A DNA stretch of 64,000 nucleotides. It comes from Mycteria americana. Lineage: Eukaryota; Chordata; Aves; Ciconiiformes; Ciconiidae. The notes beneath the pieces were generated by a model. That model did no database searches, was not told the origin of the DNA, and saw only the letters and a program-made list of their open reading frames with translations. Positions 1 through 12,162 of this stretch are shown piece by piece. The position numbers were made by a program, and so were the translations under genes. Each line of letters opens with the position of its first letter. Positions within the stretch are counted from its first letter, which is position 1. The DNA is taken from contig NC_134369.1 of assembly GCF_035582795.1 (NCBI RefSeq), positions 57,784,001 through 57,848,000 of the forward strand, given 5' to 3'.

Positions 1-632
1 GGCACAATCTGCAACGGGATCTCTGTGAGAAGAGTTATACAAAAGATTAAGAACAGAAAAAAGTGAAAACATTTACCTTGTCATTAGACAGATTATAAAG
101 GGGAGCTGTAAACCATCTTATCATCAGGGGTGATGGAAAAGAACAAGGGGATTACTCTAGAACAGTCCATTACTAGGACACTGCAATCTTTCTCTATCAG
201 TGCCAGAGTCCTGGGGGAGACAGAACACTAGTGTGACCTGATTCTCTCATACTACATGCTGGACTTCTGCAAATCACTATCTGGTTATTTCAAGCAGCGA
301 CTCAATTGTATCAGGTTTGAGCATGCTCATAGGAGAGTGTAAACAATTTAACCTGCCAAACCTGCTGCTAGTCTTCCAAATCAGCCTGAAAAGCTTGGAA
401 GCCTGTGATATCAAATTGCCATCCTCTTTTTCTACAATGTCTGTAAACATTTTCCATATGGAAAAATTAGACAGAATACTGATGCAAACCCATCCACACA
501 GGACCAATATTCCAGCAAGCAGGGGTAGCTGATAGTTTCCTAATGGAAAACTCCAGAGCTCACAGTAATAACTGTTGTAACAATGGCAGCAGTGACAGCC
601 ACCTCTGAACTCGTACATCACTCTTCCCTTAC
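1..632 (-). other. SYNE3: SYNE3 intron 2, partial
   Basis: This stretch lies immediately downstream, on the minus strand, of the SYNE3 first coding exon and begins with its GT splice donor. I see no sequence resembling the next nesprin-3 exon, so that exon must lie outside the window. Open frames here are short and look like chance. Confidence 0.7.
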
Positions 633-776
633 CTCAGTTTCTCTCAGTCTGGCTTCTAGGGCAGATCGAGGTCCCTTGGTGTTGTCATTGATCCTCAGCC
701 TCTCTTGGATGGCCTTCATCCAAGCTTCTGCATTCTCCACGCTACTGTCAAATTCATCCTGTAGCTGCTGAGTCAT
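633..776 (-). CDS. SYNE3: SYNE3 (nesprin-3) first coding exon
   Basis: Nesprin-3 is a KASH-domain protein of the outer nuclear membrane. It joins SUN proteins in the LINC complex and binds plectin through its N-terminal spectrin-like region. This exon encodes the first 48 residues, beginning MTQQLQDEFDSS and ending EARLRETE, which match the human nesprin-3 N-terminus nearly residue for residue (for example the NDNT-GPR-ALEARL run). The ATG is at 776-774. A pyrimidine-rich acceptor ending CTTTCAG precedes position 790, so the exon is 633-790 with 14 nt of 5'UTR. The donor GAG|GTAAGG follows position 633, leaving phase 0. Nesprin-3 lacks the actin-binding CH domains of nesprin-1 and -2, consistent with this short start. 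A two-codon uORF overlaps the start codon (ATG 781-779, stop 775-773). Spectrin repeats and the KASH tail lie outside the window. Confidence 0.93.
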
Positions 777-790
777 TGCATTCGAAGAAG
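777..790 (-). other. SYNE3: SYNE3 5'UTR segment of exon 2
   Basis: Fourteen untranslated bases lie between the inferred acceptor (AG at 792-791) and the ATG. They contain an upstream ATG whose frame is ATG-CAA-TGA. Its stop overlaps the main start in the configuration ATGA. The main ATG has G at -3. Confidence 0.7.
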
Positions 791-3700
791 CTGAAAGGAT
801 AAGAAACAGGGAAGTAAGTAGATTTTGGTTAAGACTTAAACACGAATGCATTCAAGGCAATCTAAAGGAGCAAGGGAGAAAAGCTAATGATGTCGTGGCT
901 TTCCTTTTTAATGATAGTACCAGAGAATGTAGCAGTATCGCGATTCAGTTGAGCACAGAGAACACGTTCACTCTGCAGCTTTCCCAAATGAAAATATACC
1001 AGGAAACAAAAAGAAGGTGGAGAACTGTGGGAGGCTCCATTACAGTAAACAGATTCAATTCAAAGCTTTCAAATTAGATTAATCTGGTGTTTCTGGTGTA
1101 TTCCAGATTGGCTACACCAATCACAGACACTTTCTCTCTCTTCCCAGAGCCTAGGCAGTACAAAACTCTCCCTATGTCCTTCCAGAGCACTTCAGCACAT
1201 GCTTAACTTAGAGGTATATAAACCCTTTAAAGCTGGTGAGATCAGGATTAGATGCTTCAGCCTTCAGTTAGCTTGTTCTGCTGAGACCATGAAGTTATCC
1301 GAATGCACATGCAGTGAGTCTGGGATATACAGACACAACGGGAATTGGCCAGCAACCGCCAAGACAAACAACTCACAAGCCATCACATGGGAGTATCAAC
1401 ACTTATGGATTTCTTCTTTTGCCACCTCTTGTATTCCATACCAGGCTCTGAGTTTTTCATTTTCCCCTCCCTCTCTCTTGTTGCCCCTTCCTGATCAGTG
1501 GGTGGGTGTGATGGTTGCTCGCTCTGCTGACGTGCTCTTGTGTCTTCTCTGTTTAGAGCACAGGCCCTCTGCTGCCCAGACGGCCTCCTTTGTGCCTGTA
1601 CAATAGAGGAGAGCCATCCTACGCTTGCCCTTAGGCACTGCCATACTCAACTTGTCTAATAAGGATGAATCATAACAAAGGCCCCTGTAGGTCAGCTCCG
1701 CTGAAGTGAACAGAGAAATAGCCATCGACATTAAATGGTTTTGGATCACATCCTACAGCTACTGCCAGCCAAGCAGTCAGTGTCTCCTGTAAACTAAAAT
1801 ATTCTTCCTCTTTGTTATTGATCACTGAAATATTTTTGCAGCACCGAGTTTGAGGATTAATTACTGAACCCAAATTTGTTGTGCAGAATTCAGTTCCACA
1901 GCAGACCCCTCAGTTTCCATGAGACAATTCATGTGGAAGAAAGTGCTTGCTGTGAGAAGCAGAGCATGGCTCTTGCTGAAGCTGGACCAATGGTGTTTTG
2001 TAACCACTTTAACTCTCGGCAGCTTAGTCTTTACAGGGGAGAGCCATCCTGCTTCTGCCCACTGGCAGAAAGCTTCTCACGATCGTGATGATGTTCCTGC
2101 ATGAGGTAAAAGGATTCATGCAATATGATGTCCTCCCCCATAGCTCCCAGTGCATTTTCTTCCACATTAGACCAGAGGAAACAAGACATTAGTCTTCACA
2201 ACACTGACGTCTGGCAACAGAAACAGTCTAAATTGTCGCTTCCCAGCCTTCAGCAGGCTTTATGCTCAACGGGTCCCAGAACAGAGCGAGAGAACTGCAC
2301 CCACGGAGCAGCTACTGCCCTACCCACGGGGATTACTGGAGCAGAGGACGGGTCAGACCTCCATGCGCAGACAAGCAGAGCTGCATTTGCGTGCAAGGGG
2401 GAATTCCTCCCGAAGTGGGAGATGTCAGATGGAGCAGAATCCAAAGCTGTAACTCTCAAAGCTAGAGGGCAGTTTTAAAAAGGGTGACCTCCCCTTGAAA
2501 AGATTAAAGAAGAGAACAGGATGTACTGGATTTAGTGAGGGTGGTGTGGCACGGGGCAGCTACTCCCTCTCTCAAATATAAAAAATATGACAGGATATAT
2601 AATTAAAGCTAAAATCACTGACTTGCATCACAAGCGTCCTAAGGATGAAGCCAGCTAAAGGAGTAATGTTGTTTTCAGTAGATTGCTAGATAGCTGTATT
2701 GTTTTCCAACTATGACTGGTCCAGAACTGACATTTCTGAACTATAATAATCCAACCCTCAGAAAAAAGCACAGATCTTTTTGCAGCTAACTGATCAACTC
2801 TTTTTCACATTAACATTTCTCATTATATCCGGCAGCCATAGAGGAACTGTCCCCTACAACTTTCCCTGTTACATACATACATTTCTGGGCAAATAGTTTC
2901 TGAATGTGCAAGTGTAAGCTGTGGCGATTCCAGTTATGCTGTTGTGAAATAAAAACTCATGGTACATTTGCTGGATAGACTCTGACGAGGAGTGGCATTC
3001 ATTTCCTAGGCGAGGTTTCTACTCCTGGCAACATCCATATCATATTTAAACCTGGCTTCAGAACTTCAGCCATGGAGTAGCCAATACAGAACATTATGTT
3101 ACCCTAGTCCTGTTCTTACAAAAAGTAGAGAGCGATCAAACATGGTTAAGAAGCAGCGGAAAACCTACTGTCATCTAACGTGAAGAAAACCCGACTCACG
3201 CTCTGCCCTCACACTGCTCTCCTCTGAGCACAAGGATTTTCTGTCCAAAATCCACAGATACACAGACCCCCATCCCACACACAGGCATTCCATGTAAGCA
3301 GCCAATGCAGGAAGCCATGAAAAATGTTATTTCAATATTAAGATCAGCAGTTTGCAAAGGAAGAGAAACACTTTGTTACTCCAACTGCCTGCATAACATT
3401 GTTGACTGATTTTGATCAAGTAACTCCTACACCTAGCACCATAAAGACGATTAAATTTAGCACGGACTCTGACCCAATGCCCAGGTGGATTTCATGGTAA
3501 CCTTATGACCTGCAATACCTGACATGGGTTTGGGCTGCCTGTTGAGACCAACTGTGTCCTGTCCTCCCTCTTTCCTCCACACCGGGCAGCCAGACCCTGG
3601 CTGAAGCAATCAGCTACAGTGTCCCAGAGCCTTTTGTTCTGGAACCTGCTCACCCTTCCCAGACATTAAAGGCATGGGTTAATATCTGCAAGGAAAAAGT

Positions 3701-5651
3701 ATGTTTTCTGATTTATTTTCTGCTTGGGAGGAAGAACAGCTGTTGACTCTATCTGATATTTGGCAATATCTGTATTTTTTTTGCAACTGCTCCCAAAGCT
3801 GGGATAAAAGATTACTGGATAAGTGTTAATGAATCAACAGTATTTACCCCATTTCTGCTGCATCATTGGGACTGAATGATTGAGCAATACTTCCAGACAT
3901 GAAATACAGGGCTCTGACCAGTACAAGAAATACAAAGGAGACATAGCAGCTCCTGGAACAGACCTGAGCTGTTCAGCTGTGCAACGCAGGCATTCACAGA
4001 CCAACCTGCAACGGCAGCAGACCATTAGGGCCACCTGTACCGTGGTGCGACAGCCCCTGTTCCAGGCCGCGGGCTCAGTCACTAGGACCCACTGCGCCAG
4101 GGAGAGCCTCCCCTTAATCACAGGTGCGATCCTCTGAGAAATTTGTACAAAATTATTTTTATCATAGTCATTTTCAAATGCATGTAGCTGTTCAAAACAG
4201 CTTATCATTTTAATGCCACTTGAATCGGTGTATTAATTCATACCGTGGAAGGCGTATTTATACTGCAGAAAGTGTTTAGCATCTCTATACATATGTTACT
4301 AAATGAGGGTAATAACTATGCCTAAGAAATTCTGGCACAGCTAATGAGATGCTGAGCAAAACCAAGTTTTATTTGTCCAAATGCAATAACATGGTTACTT
4401 AGTAGAGGTAAGGAAGAAGCATATTTCAGGGTGCTGAGCATAACTGACCCAGGACAGCTCCTGCAGCATGTCCAGAGGTTATAAAAAGCACGTTTCAGGA
4501 ACAGGAAAATGTAAAACACAGATTACCTCCAGAATCCTTTAGCTGAACCTCTCCCACACCACTAGTCTTCCTACCTTCTCCGAATCACCCTCCATGGCCC
4601 CCAAAAGACCGGCTGGCAGTGTCTGGGTAGGCACACGTGTTTCAGTGCCACAGAGGGCACGACGCCTCAGCCCTCGCCCAGTTGCTCTGCCAGACCCACT
4701 GCACATCCACAGCACAAGCAGGGCTTGTACTGGGCCACCCGCACCTCGGTTACCATGCATAGGATATCTGCACCTTTGGAAGAGGGAAAGATGAACTCCT
4801 GTGGCAACACACACCTGTCTCAAGGCAGCATCGCTCCTCTCCCCCTCTCATCCAGGCACAAAACCATTTATTCAGCCAGGAGAGAAGTCAGAGGACTGTG
4901 ACCCACCGCCTGTTCCCAAACTCCCCGAGGAGAAAGGGCAGGTGGCAGGGCACTGGGGGCACACGTGCTGTCCCCTAGCTTGCCCACGGGCCACAGGCTC
5001 AATACCCTGACATGAATTAATGAGATCCAAAGCAACAGCAAGCTGGGTTTTGCTTATAAAATCTGCTCAGCTCTTGAGCTGTGCCCTGTTTGTGTTGGGC
5101 TGGGCTGCAGACAAGAGATACAGAGGCAGCCTTGCATCAGCTCTGGTCTTGGAGCTGTCTCGCTGAAAGAGCCGATAAATTAATTAGCTGATGATAAATA
5201 ACGATAAATTAATCTGCGTTATAGTTCTTGGAGCCACTACATGGTAGCAGTGCCGTGTAGGGGCACGGAGGGACGTGGAGATGCCTGGGTCTCCACAGCA
5301 GACCCGACACAGCGAAAGGCACAGGTCATCCTCCGTGTGATCCGCCCAGCACTCGCGGGGCCAAATTTCTCTGAGCACTTCTTCTCTAAGTACAGCTATT
5401 TCAGCAATCTTTCTAGTGCATGTAAGAACTCTCACTAGGGTATTGTGAGATTTACTTGTTTAATATTTGTAATGCACTACTGAGAGCTTTTAAAGTTATT
5501 TTGCAAGTGTAGTGTCTTTTTGTTAGGATTATCCTGTTATTTTGCAATGTTTCCTAACGCACTATTTTCTCTCTGCCAAGTCATGCTGTTTTTTTTTAAA
5601 AACCAACTTCTTAAAATGTTTCTCACAACCACTCCCATTTTAAACATTCTT

Positions 5652-5670
5652 TATAAATAAATAAATAAAT
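5652..5670. repeat. (AAAT)n microsatellite
   Basis: Roughly four to five ATAA/AAAT units in AT-rich intronic DNA. Confidence 0.85.
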
Positions 5671-8600
5671 GTAAACCCTACATTTATAAAACACAGACTT
5701 TAAAATGGTTTCAATATGTCTTGGATTCGTATATTCATGTACTACTTGACTAGTTTCCAGAATTCAGTTCTTAGGAAAATAAAAGTACAAAAATGCTCCA
5801 GGAAATTCAAATCACTCACCATTAGGGAGACCGTTTTCCAATTACTGAAATCCTTCAAACTTTTCATAACCCTTTCCATTTGGTTCTGGGATTGAACGTG
5901 AAAAAATAATTAAAAAAAACACTGGACTGTGTCAAATTTTATACAAATGCATGAGTGTGGAAGCAATTTTGGTTCTGGGAATTGTATCTGGGATAATTTA
6001 ATAACTTTTCAGCTTCCCTGGATACTGTAAAGAGAGCTCTGAGAAGGAGCAGAGCTGGGGAGCTCTGACCCATCTGCTTCAGGCTGGAGCAGAGGGTCAG
6101 TTGCTGGCACAGAGCACAGAGCGGCGAAGCACTGACCGTTGTCTTTCCAAAGCTGAATATTCTTGGTCTGCTCCACAAGGAGCTCTTTTGAATCACGTTA
6201 CCAGTAGCTGACGCTTTGCCAGCCAGGGACTGAAAGCCTCCAGGGAGCCGCACCCACGCACAGAAGAGTTAAACCGCCTGAGTAGGTGCAGAAGCCCTCA
6301 AGGTTGCAAATAAAAGGTGTAGTTATTTCCAGCATAATCTTTTAGAGGCTCAAAACATTAATCCTATCACTTTGGCCATCTTCCAACACAGCCTTTTGCT
6401 GTGTTATTTGCAGTGAATGTTTATGACAGTCAGCGATTGTTTGCCCTAATTAATGAGCTAGAGAATAAATAGTTTTTTTGAATAAACGCATCCATATCCG
6501 AGTTACAAGCATCCCCTTCAACCAAGGAATGCTAACATCATGAGTACATAACAGCACTCATGCATATCATAACCATTTCCTTTCCCTTACAAAACAATCC
6601 ATAGGAAGCCTATGGCTAATGCAAGACATTCTGCCACAACATGATCGCACCTGACAGTTTTCCATCTATTTGATTTAAAAAACCCTGAAAAGCAGAGAGA
6701 AAAAATTGTTTGTCAGACATGCTTTGCGCAGGCTACCTCTGAAAAAGCATAATTTTTTTAACCATTTGTTTACAGATTAATTTCAGACTTTGGGAAGAGC
6801 CAGTGCAAATGGGGTATCTTTTTGCCTTATAAGAATGCTGTGGAAAATACATAATTCCCAGGTCTAAAAAAAGAATTCCCTAAAAAAGAAATCAAAATTT
6901 TAGAATAGTTCTGTTTCTGAATGGAATCATCATGTGCAAGTAAGGCAGAGCTGGGTCCTGGGGCTATCTTCCCTTTTAGTATCAGGAATGACAATCAGTA
7001 GATCTGACCACAGCATTTTTAGTTTTGATATTTTAATCTTCAAGTCATCTGGAAGTAAAAAGTATAGCTGAGGACTCTTAATTACAAATCTCTCCCCACT
7101 CCATACACTCCACACACGCACTTCTGCATTCCCAGGTCACTCTAGGAGACAGGCTGCTCTACCATGATTCAACTAGATAAGTAAAATGCAGGGTTTAGTA
7201 CTGGTCTAGGATTCCTTTTTACCCCCAGGGAGACAGCATACCTGTATTGGATATCTGTCTGGTTTAGATTTTGATCTTCTTTCCCCACATTATTGAGGTA
7301 TTAAACAATCTTTAGAGCATTTATTCATTCAGCCACACCACGGATTAAGGCTATCTCTATCCCTTTTATAGGTAACACCTCAGGTTCAAAGGCACTTTGT
7401 TTCTTGCCTCTAGGCAATAAGGAAATACTTGAAAGGACAAGAATAAAAATGGTAATTCAAGTAATAAACACTGCAGACAGTGAATCTGAACCTTTTCTAA
7501 CAGGTATACCTTCAAGTGTCTCTATAGAGATGCACGTCTCTGTTCAGTGACTTTAAACTTAATGACAAGAGGCCTGCTTTTCCTAGTTACTGTTCACAGA
7601 CTCTTTCGTCTGGGAAATCACAGGTTAAACACCTCTGGTTTAAAACTTCAGCCGAGATTCTTCAGATCCAGGGTATCTGCTTTGGAAACTGCCCCTGGAG
7701 GGTACATGCAGGCTTACCAGCAATCTACATCTTGTGAACTTGTCCCCAGCTGCTAGCTTTCAGCTTTGCTCAGCTTCCTAAGAGTTTTATCATCAGTCAG
7801 CCAACGAAAAAGCACTGCAAGCCAACAGTATTAGTCTCATGGTCTCTGGAGGCTAGAATTTATGTATTTAATTATCTCCCACTTGTCCTCCACAGACTGT
7901 ATGATGCCTCAGTACTGGGTGCCAGTCACAGCACTGATATACTGACTAATCAACCTCTGTGGTATCTGCCTCTTGGCTAGAGATCAGTGACAAACTCAGA
8001 GTGAATAATGTATATGATAAATCGTTCCTCTTTTGCTGGTCATATATTGTGTACGGACAATCTCATTTTCTCAAAGGTGTGGTTATTCCTAACTATTTGC
8101 CAAATATATTCTGCAAATCAGTTGTGCTCTGTAGACTATTCCCAAGTAATCCTTCCTTGTGATTCTTAATACCCCAGCTGCGCTGTTTAATTTTGATTTG
8201 GCATCACAACCCTAGTAAGAAATTGTCTGTCTTCCCTGGCTGGCTGGCAGCGGCTCCTCTCGTTTGCGTGCAGTTTGTCACACGGTAAATCCCGAGGGCC
8301 ATTTTCATAATCAGAACCCCAATGTGTTCAGCCACGTCCAAAGAGTGTGCGTTCACAGCACCCTGCGGTGAGCAGAAGTGCCTTACAGTTAAAGGGATGA
8401 TACCTCTGTCCCCAAGAGATTACAGACGACACGTCAGAAGGGGTTCAGCAACGAAAGCAGGGCATCAGCATGTACTTAGGGACACGGAGTGGTGGACGGA
8501 AGAAAGGGCCGTTAGAGACTGCAGCTGCATTCCCAGTGCTCTGTGCAAGCTGTGGCGGTTCCACCACCCACGTCCTCCGCCCACCCCTTGAAGCCAGACA

Positions 8601-8918
8601 TACTCAGAAAGAGATCCTCAAGCCCTGCTCGAGCACCTGGCCTCAGCGTGGGGCCTGCAAACACTCTGGGACTCAGACGTGTGTCCCACACGCAGCGAGA
8701 AGATTCATGCACTGAACCTCAGGCTGTCGGTGGGACACCTTGAGCAAGGAGCCCGGCGATTCCCTGCGGAGTCAGTGCGAGAGGGGGGCACTTCCAAGCA
8801 AGGATCCATGCCAGAGGTGGGACAACTTGCCTTCTGCAGGAATCCCATGTCCTGAAGAGGCCAACCATCGTAATGTGGCTGCTCAGGGCTATGGGATGTC
8901 AATCTGTCTACAAGTCAG

Positions 8919-8952
8919 CATCCTTTCCTCTTCCACATCCTTTCTTCTTCCA
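8919..8952. repeat. 17-bp tandem repeat, two units
   Basis: The unit CATCCTTTCCTCTTCCA is followed directly by the same 17 bases with one C-to-T change. A partial third unit (CATAACTGTTCCACATC region) is more degraded. Confidence 0.85.
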
Positions 8953-11900
8953 CATAACTGTTCCACATCTAGGGGTTTTTGCAACAATTTTTTTCCTCTT
9001 ACAAAATCAATGTTAAATTTTATTTGACCATCAGTCAAATGCCTCTGCCTCTGAGCAATTTTGTACAACCTGGGAGCACCAAGCGCACAGCTTTTAAACT
9101 AATAAACGTTGTAAGTCAAGTATTTACAAGAAATATTTGTTAGAAATAGTCAGTTGCAAGTACTTTACAAGTATACTCTAAGGGCACAATATCTTTTGTC
9201 CCCTTTAGAAGAGCAACTGAAGGACTAATTCCCCAAAACATAAGATTTCTCAGATATATCTTTCAAAACATTATCACTAGGATGAGGCTAATGAGATATT
9301 TATATGGAAAAAGTGAAACTCATTGGAATTAAAAAAAAATAGTTAGTGAGTAGGACAATACTAATTTTAAATACTGAAGCTGATTAAAATAAATGAGTGA
9401 TTTTCATGGGATCAAAGCACATGATTATGGAAAAATTAGCAATTTTAATTTGTAGGGAACAGGAAGATCTGTTTACATAAAGAAAGAGAAAAATGACCAC
9501 TGCAAGAGCTACACCCTTGAAATGCTGTCAAAAACATACAGCAGGGTAAGTAAAGCTAAAGTTAAACAGCCAGCACTCTGGACATAATTTAAAGTAATGA
9601 TTAGTAATTAGTAATGCACTAAGCTGATAATGCCAGGCTTTATTTTGCAAAACAGCACTGGTTTGTGTTCACACAAACCCATGGGCAAAGAAGGCCTGCC
9701 TGTGTCCCAAACAAAATACGCTCCTGCAACTGCCAGCAACCGCATCCCCAAGCTCAGAAACAAAGCAGACCACTGCAAAATGGTGGGTCTAAATTAATTG
9801 TGAGTGGTTGAGAACATTTCTGGAATTGAATAAAACAGGCTGCTTTCTCGTGACTCATTTTTGCCTGAACTATTGCAGTTTCCACGTCTTCGTCACCCTC
9901 CCACTGTGCATGCTCGCCAGGCACTGTGGGTTAAAGAGCAAGATCGCATCTCTGCTTTCGACTGCAAAGATCCCTCCCAGCAGCCGCTGGAGCAGAGCAG
10001 CTCTCGGCTCTGTAAAGAGACCAGCATCGCCGCAACGCCAGTGCTCTGCGTAGCCCAGGATTTCACAACAGCGATGAAGAACGCCTCCCACGTGAAGCAG
10101 CACTGCCCTTTTAGTAGTCTTTGTAGCCTGACTGAGGACTGAAGTTCTACCGTTTATAAACCTAAAGGGGATTTGAACTTCCTCCTACTGCGATTAATCA
10201 AAACCAAAACCAAGAGGACAGTGGCAGCAGGACCCAGCAGTGAGCCGCGTTTGTCAGCAGTCCACCTCCAGTGAGGAGGACCAGAGAGTTATTTAAAGCT
10301 GTGATCACAGATAATTACCGTGCTGAGCAGCAAGAGTAAAGCCAATGCTTATTCTTCTCACTCTTACATCATCCACTTTTAATTACCTTTTAGAAATAGA
10401 ATACTACAACAAACCAAAGCTCTTTTTTTTTCTGTGGACATCCAAAAAGATGAGGCAGCTCAGCTCTATTTAGACCCCAGTGGGACCTCAGGGCCTACTT
10501 CTTCGCAGCAACTTTGAAAATCCCACCCGAAATATTATGGAACACAGCTCGGGGGCTGCCAGTTGCCAGAGAGCTAACCCAACGTTAAGCTGAGGATTTG
10601 CACACACGAGCTGGCATATTTGACAAACATTTCCTGACACGTGTCATAGCACTAACAATTCTCAAACACCTGAAATAAGGAAAAGGCATAGAGACATAGA
10701 TTTTCATAACCCAAGTAATATATAATTCTTCTACAAGGAGTAATATACATCATGGCACAAACTTAACTTCGATCTAAAAGAAATAATAAGCTTTCCTAAG
10801 TAGTGTTCAAGGCCATCTTTTAAAGATACCACAAACACTTGTTATATTTTAAAGGCATTTCATGTTACTGGAAATTTCCCCTGCTATTACCTTTGAATTC
10901 ACAGATCAGGGCTCAGCAGGTACCTTGCTAAAGGTTGACTCAGAAAACAGGCGAAGCCAGGTTATCACCTTCCTGGAGGAAAACGCATTTGAGTCGGTGA
11001 TAGGGGACCGCTGCCAAACCACAGCACAACAGACCCTCCAATAATCAGATGTTTTGTGTGAAGGGCCCAATGAGCACAATATGAGCAACAATGCTAGATG
11101 CAAATTGTACCCCCTAATTAAAATAAAAATACTGAATTTCTTTAATCTCTTTTTAACTTATTGCATACACCCAGGTCATATTTCAACCGTTGTATATGGG
11201 ACTTTAAACCCACACGATTTAACAAACTTCAGGAAAGGGATCTCAGCTGTCCCAACTTGGTGAACATTTTGGGGCTGTAAAAGCTGATACCGTGTCTTGA
11301 GTGCCAGCAACACTTCCAACAGATACTCTTTCTATCAACTTCACTGGCTGCCTCTTATCTCCAACCCTTGTGGTGAACACCATGGGAGGGATATTTTCAC
11401 TTCTTTTTCCCCGCCTGACGTGAAGGAGTTCCCCATCCTGGCCTGCTGCTCACAAAACAGTTCATCAGGCCTTATTTCGTCGCACAGGGCCCTGGCCCTC
11501 GGATCCTCCCGCCCTCTCCGCCGGCACCCTGCGGCACTCGCAGCAAGCAGAGGCGAGGCGTGGGCTTTCTCTGGAGACAAGCGCCCGAGTGGGCTGGTCT
11601 CTGCGTGCCACCAGCAACCAGGCGGGTGCTGCCGGAGCAGCCACTTATTTCTATCTCCTTTTCATTATAATTCAAATCCTTGAAATTTCAAGGAATTTAG
11701 TATCTTTGATGCTTCTAACTCTCTGGCAAATTTAACGGGAAGTGGAAAATTAGTTCAAAAAGTTCTTAGGAGCCAAAAGATACAGACACACCACAGGGTC
11801 TCGACCATCTCACTTCCTTATGAAACAAAAGTAACAAACCTTGCAAAAACCTTACCAAAATCGTGGGAATTCTGGAAGAAAGGGCAGGTAAAAGTCTGCG

Positions 11901-12138
11901 GTGATTTTATCAAAGTTCCCTGCTGGGTTTCCAGCACAGCAAGTGCAATCCAGCCTGGCCCCCGCGGGGCGTTACGACAGCGGTTCGACACGGCTGGCAG
12001 CACGAGCAAGTCTGGCGCGAAGAGAAACCAGCGGCTTCCTCCTTACTCATGTCGGAGGCAGCACAGGATTTCCTCTTTGCCTCCTACGACATGGTAGGAG
12101 TGAAAGAGGGGATGACAGTCTAAAGACATATCAGACCA

Positions 12139-12162
12139 GAAAAGAAAAGAAAGAAAAGAAAA
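12139..12162. repeat. GA-rich (AAAAG)n simple repeat
   Basis: Purine-only run of AAAAG and AAAG units within SYNE3 intron 1. Confidence 0.85.
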
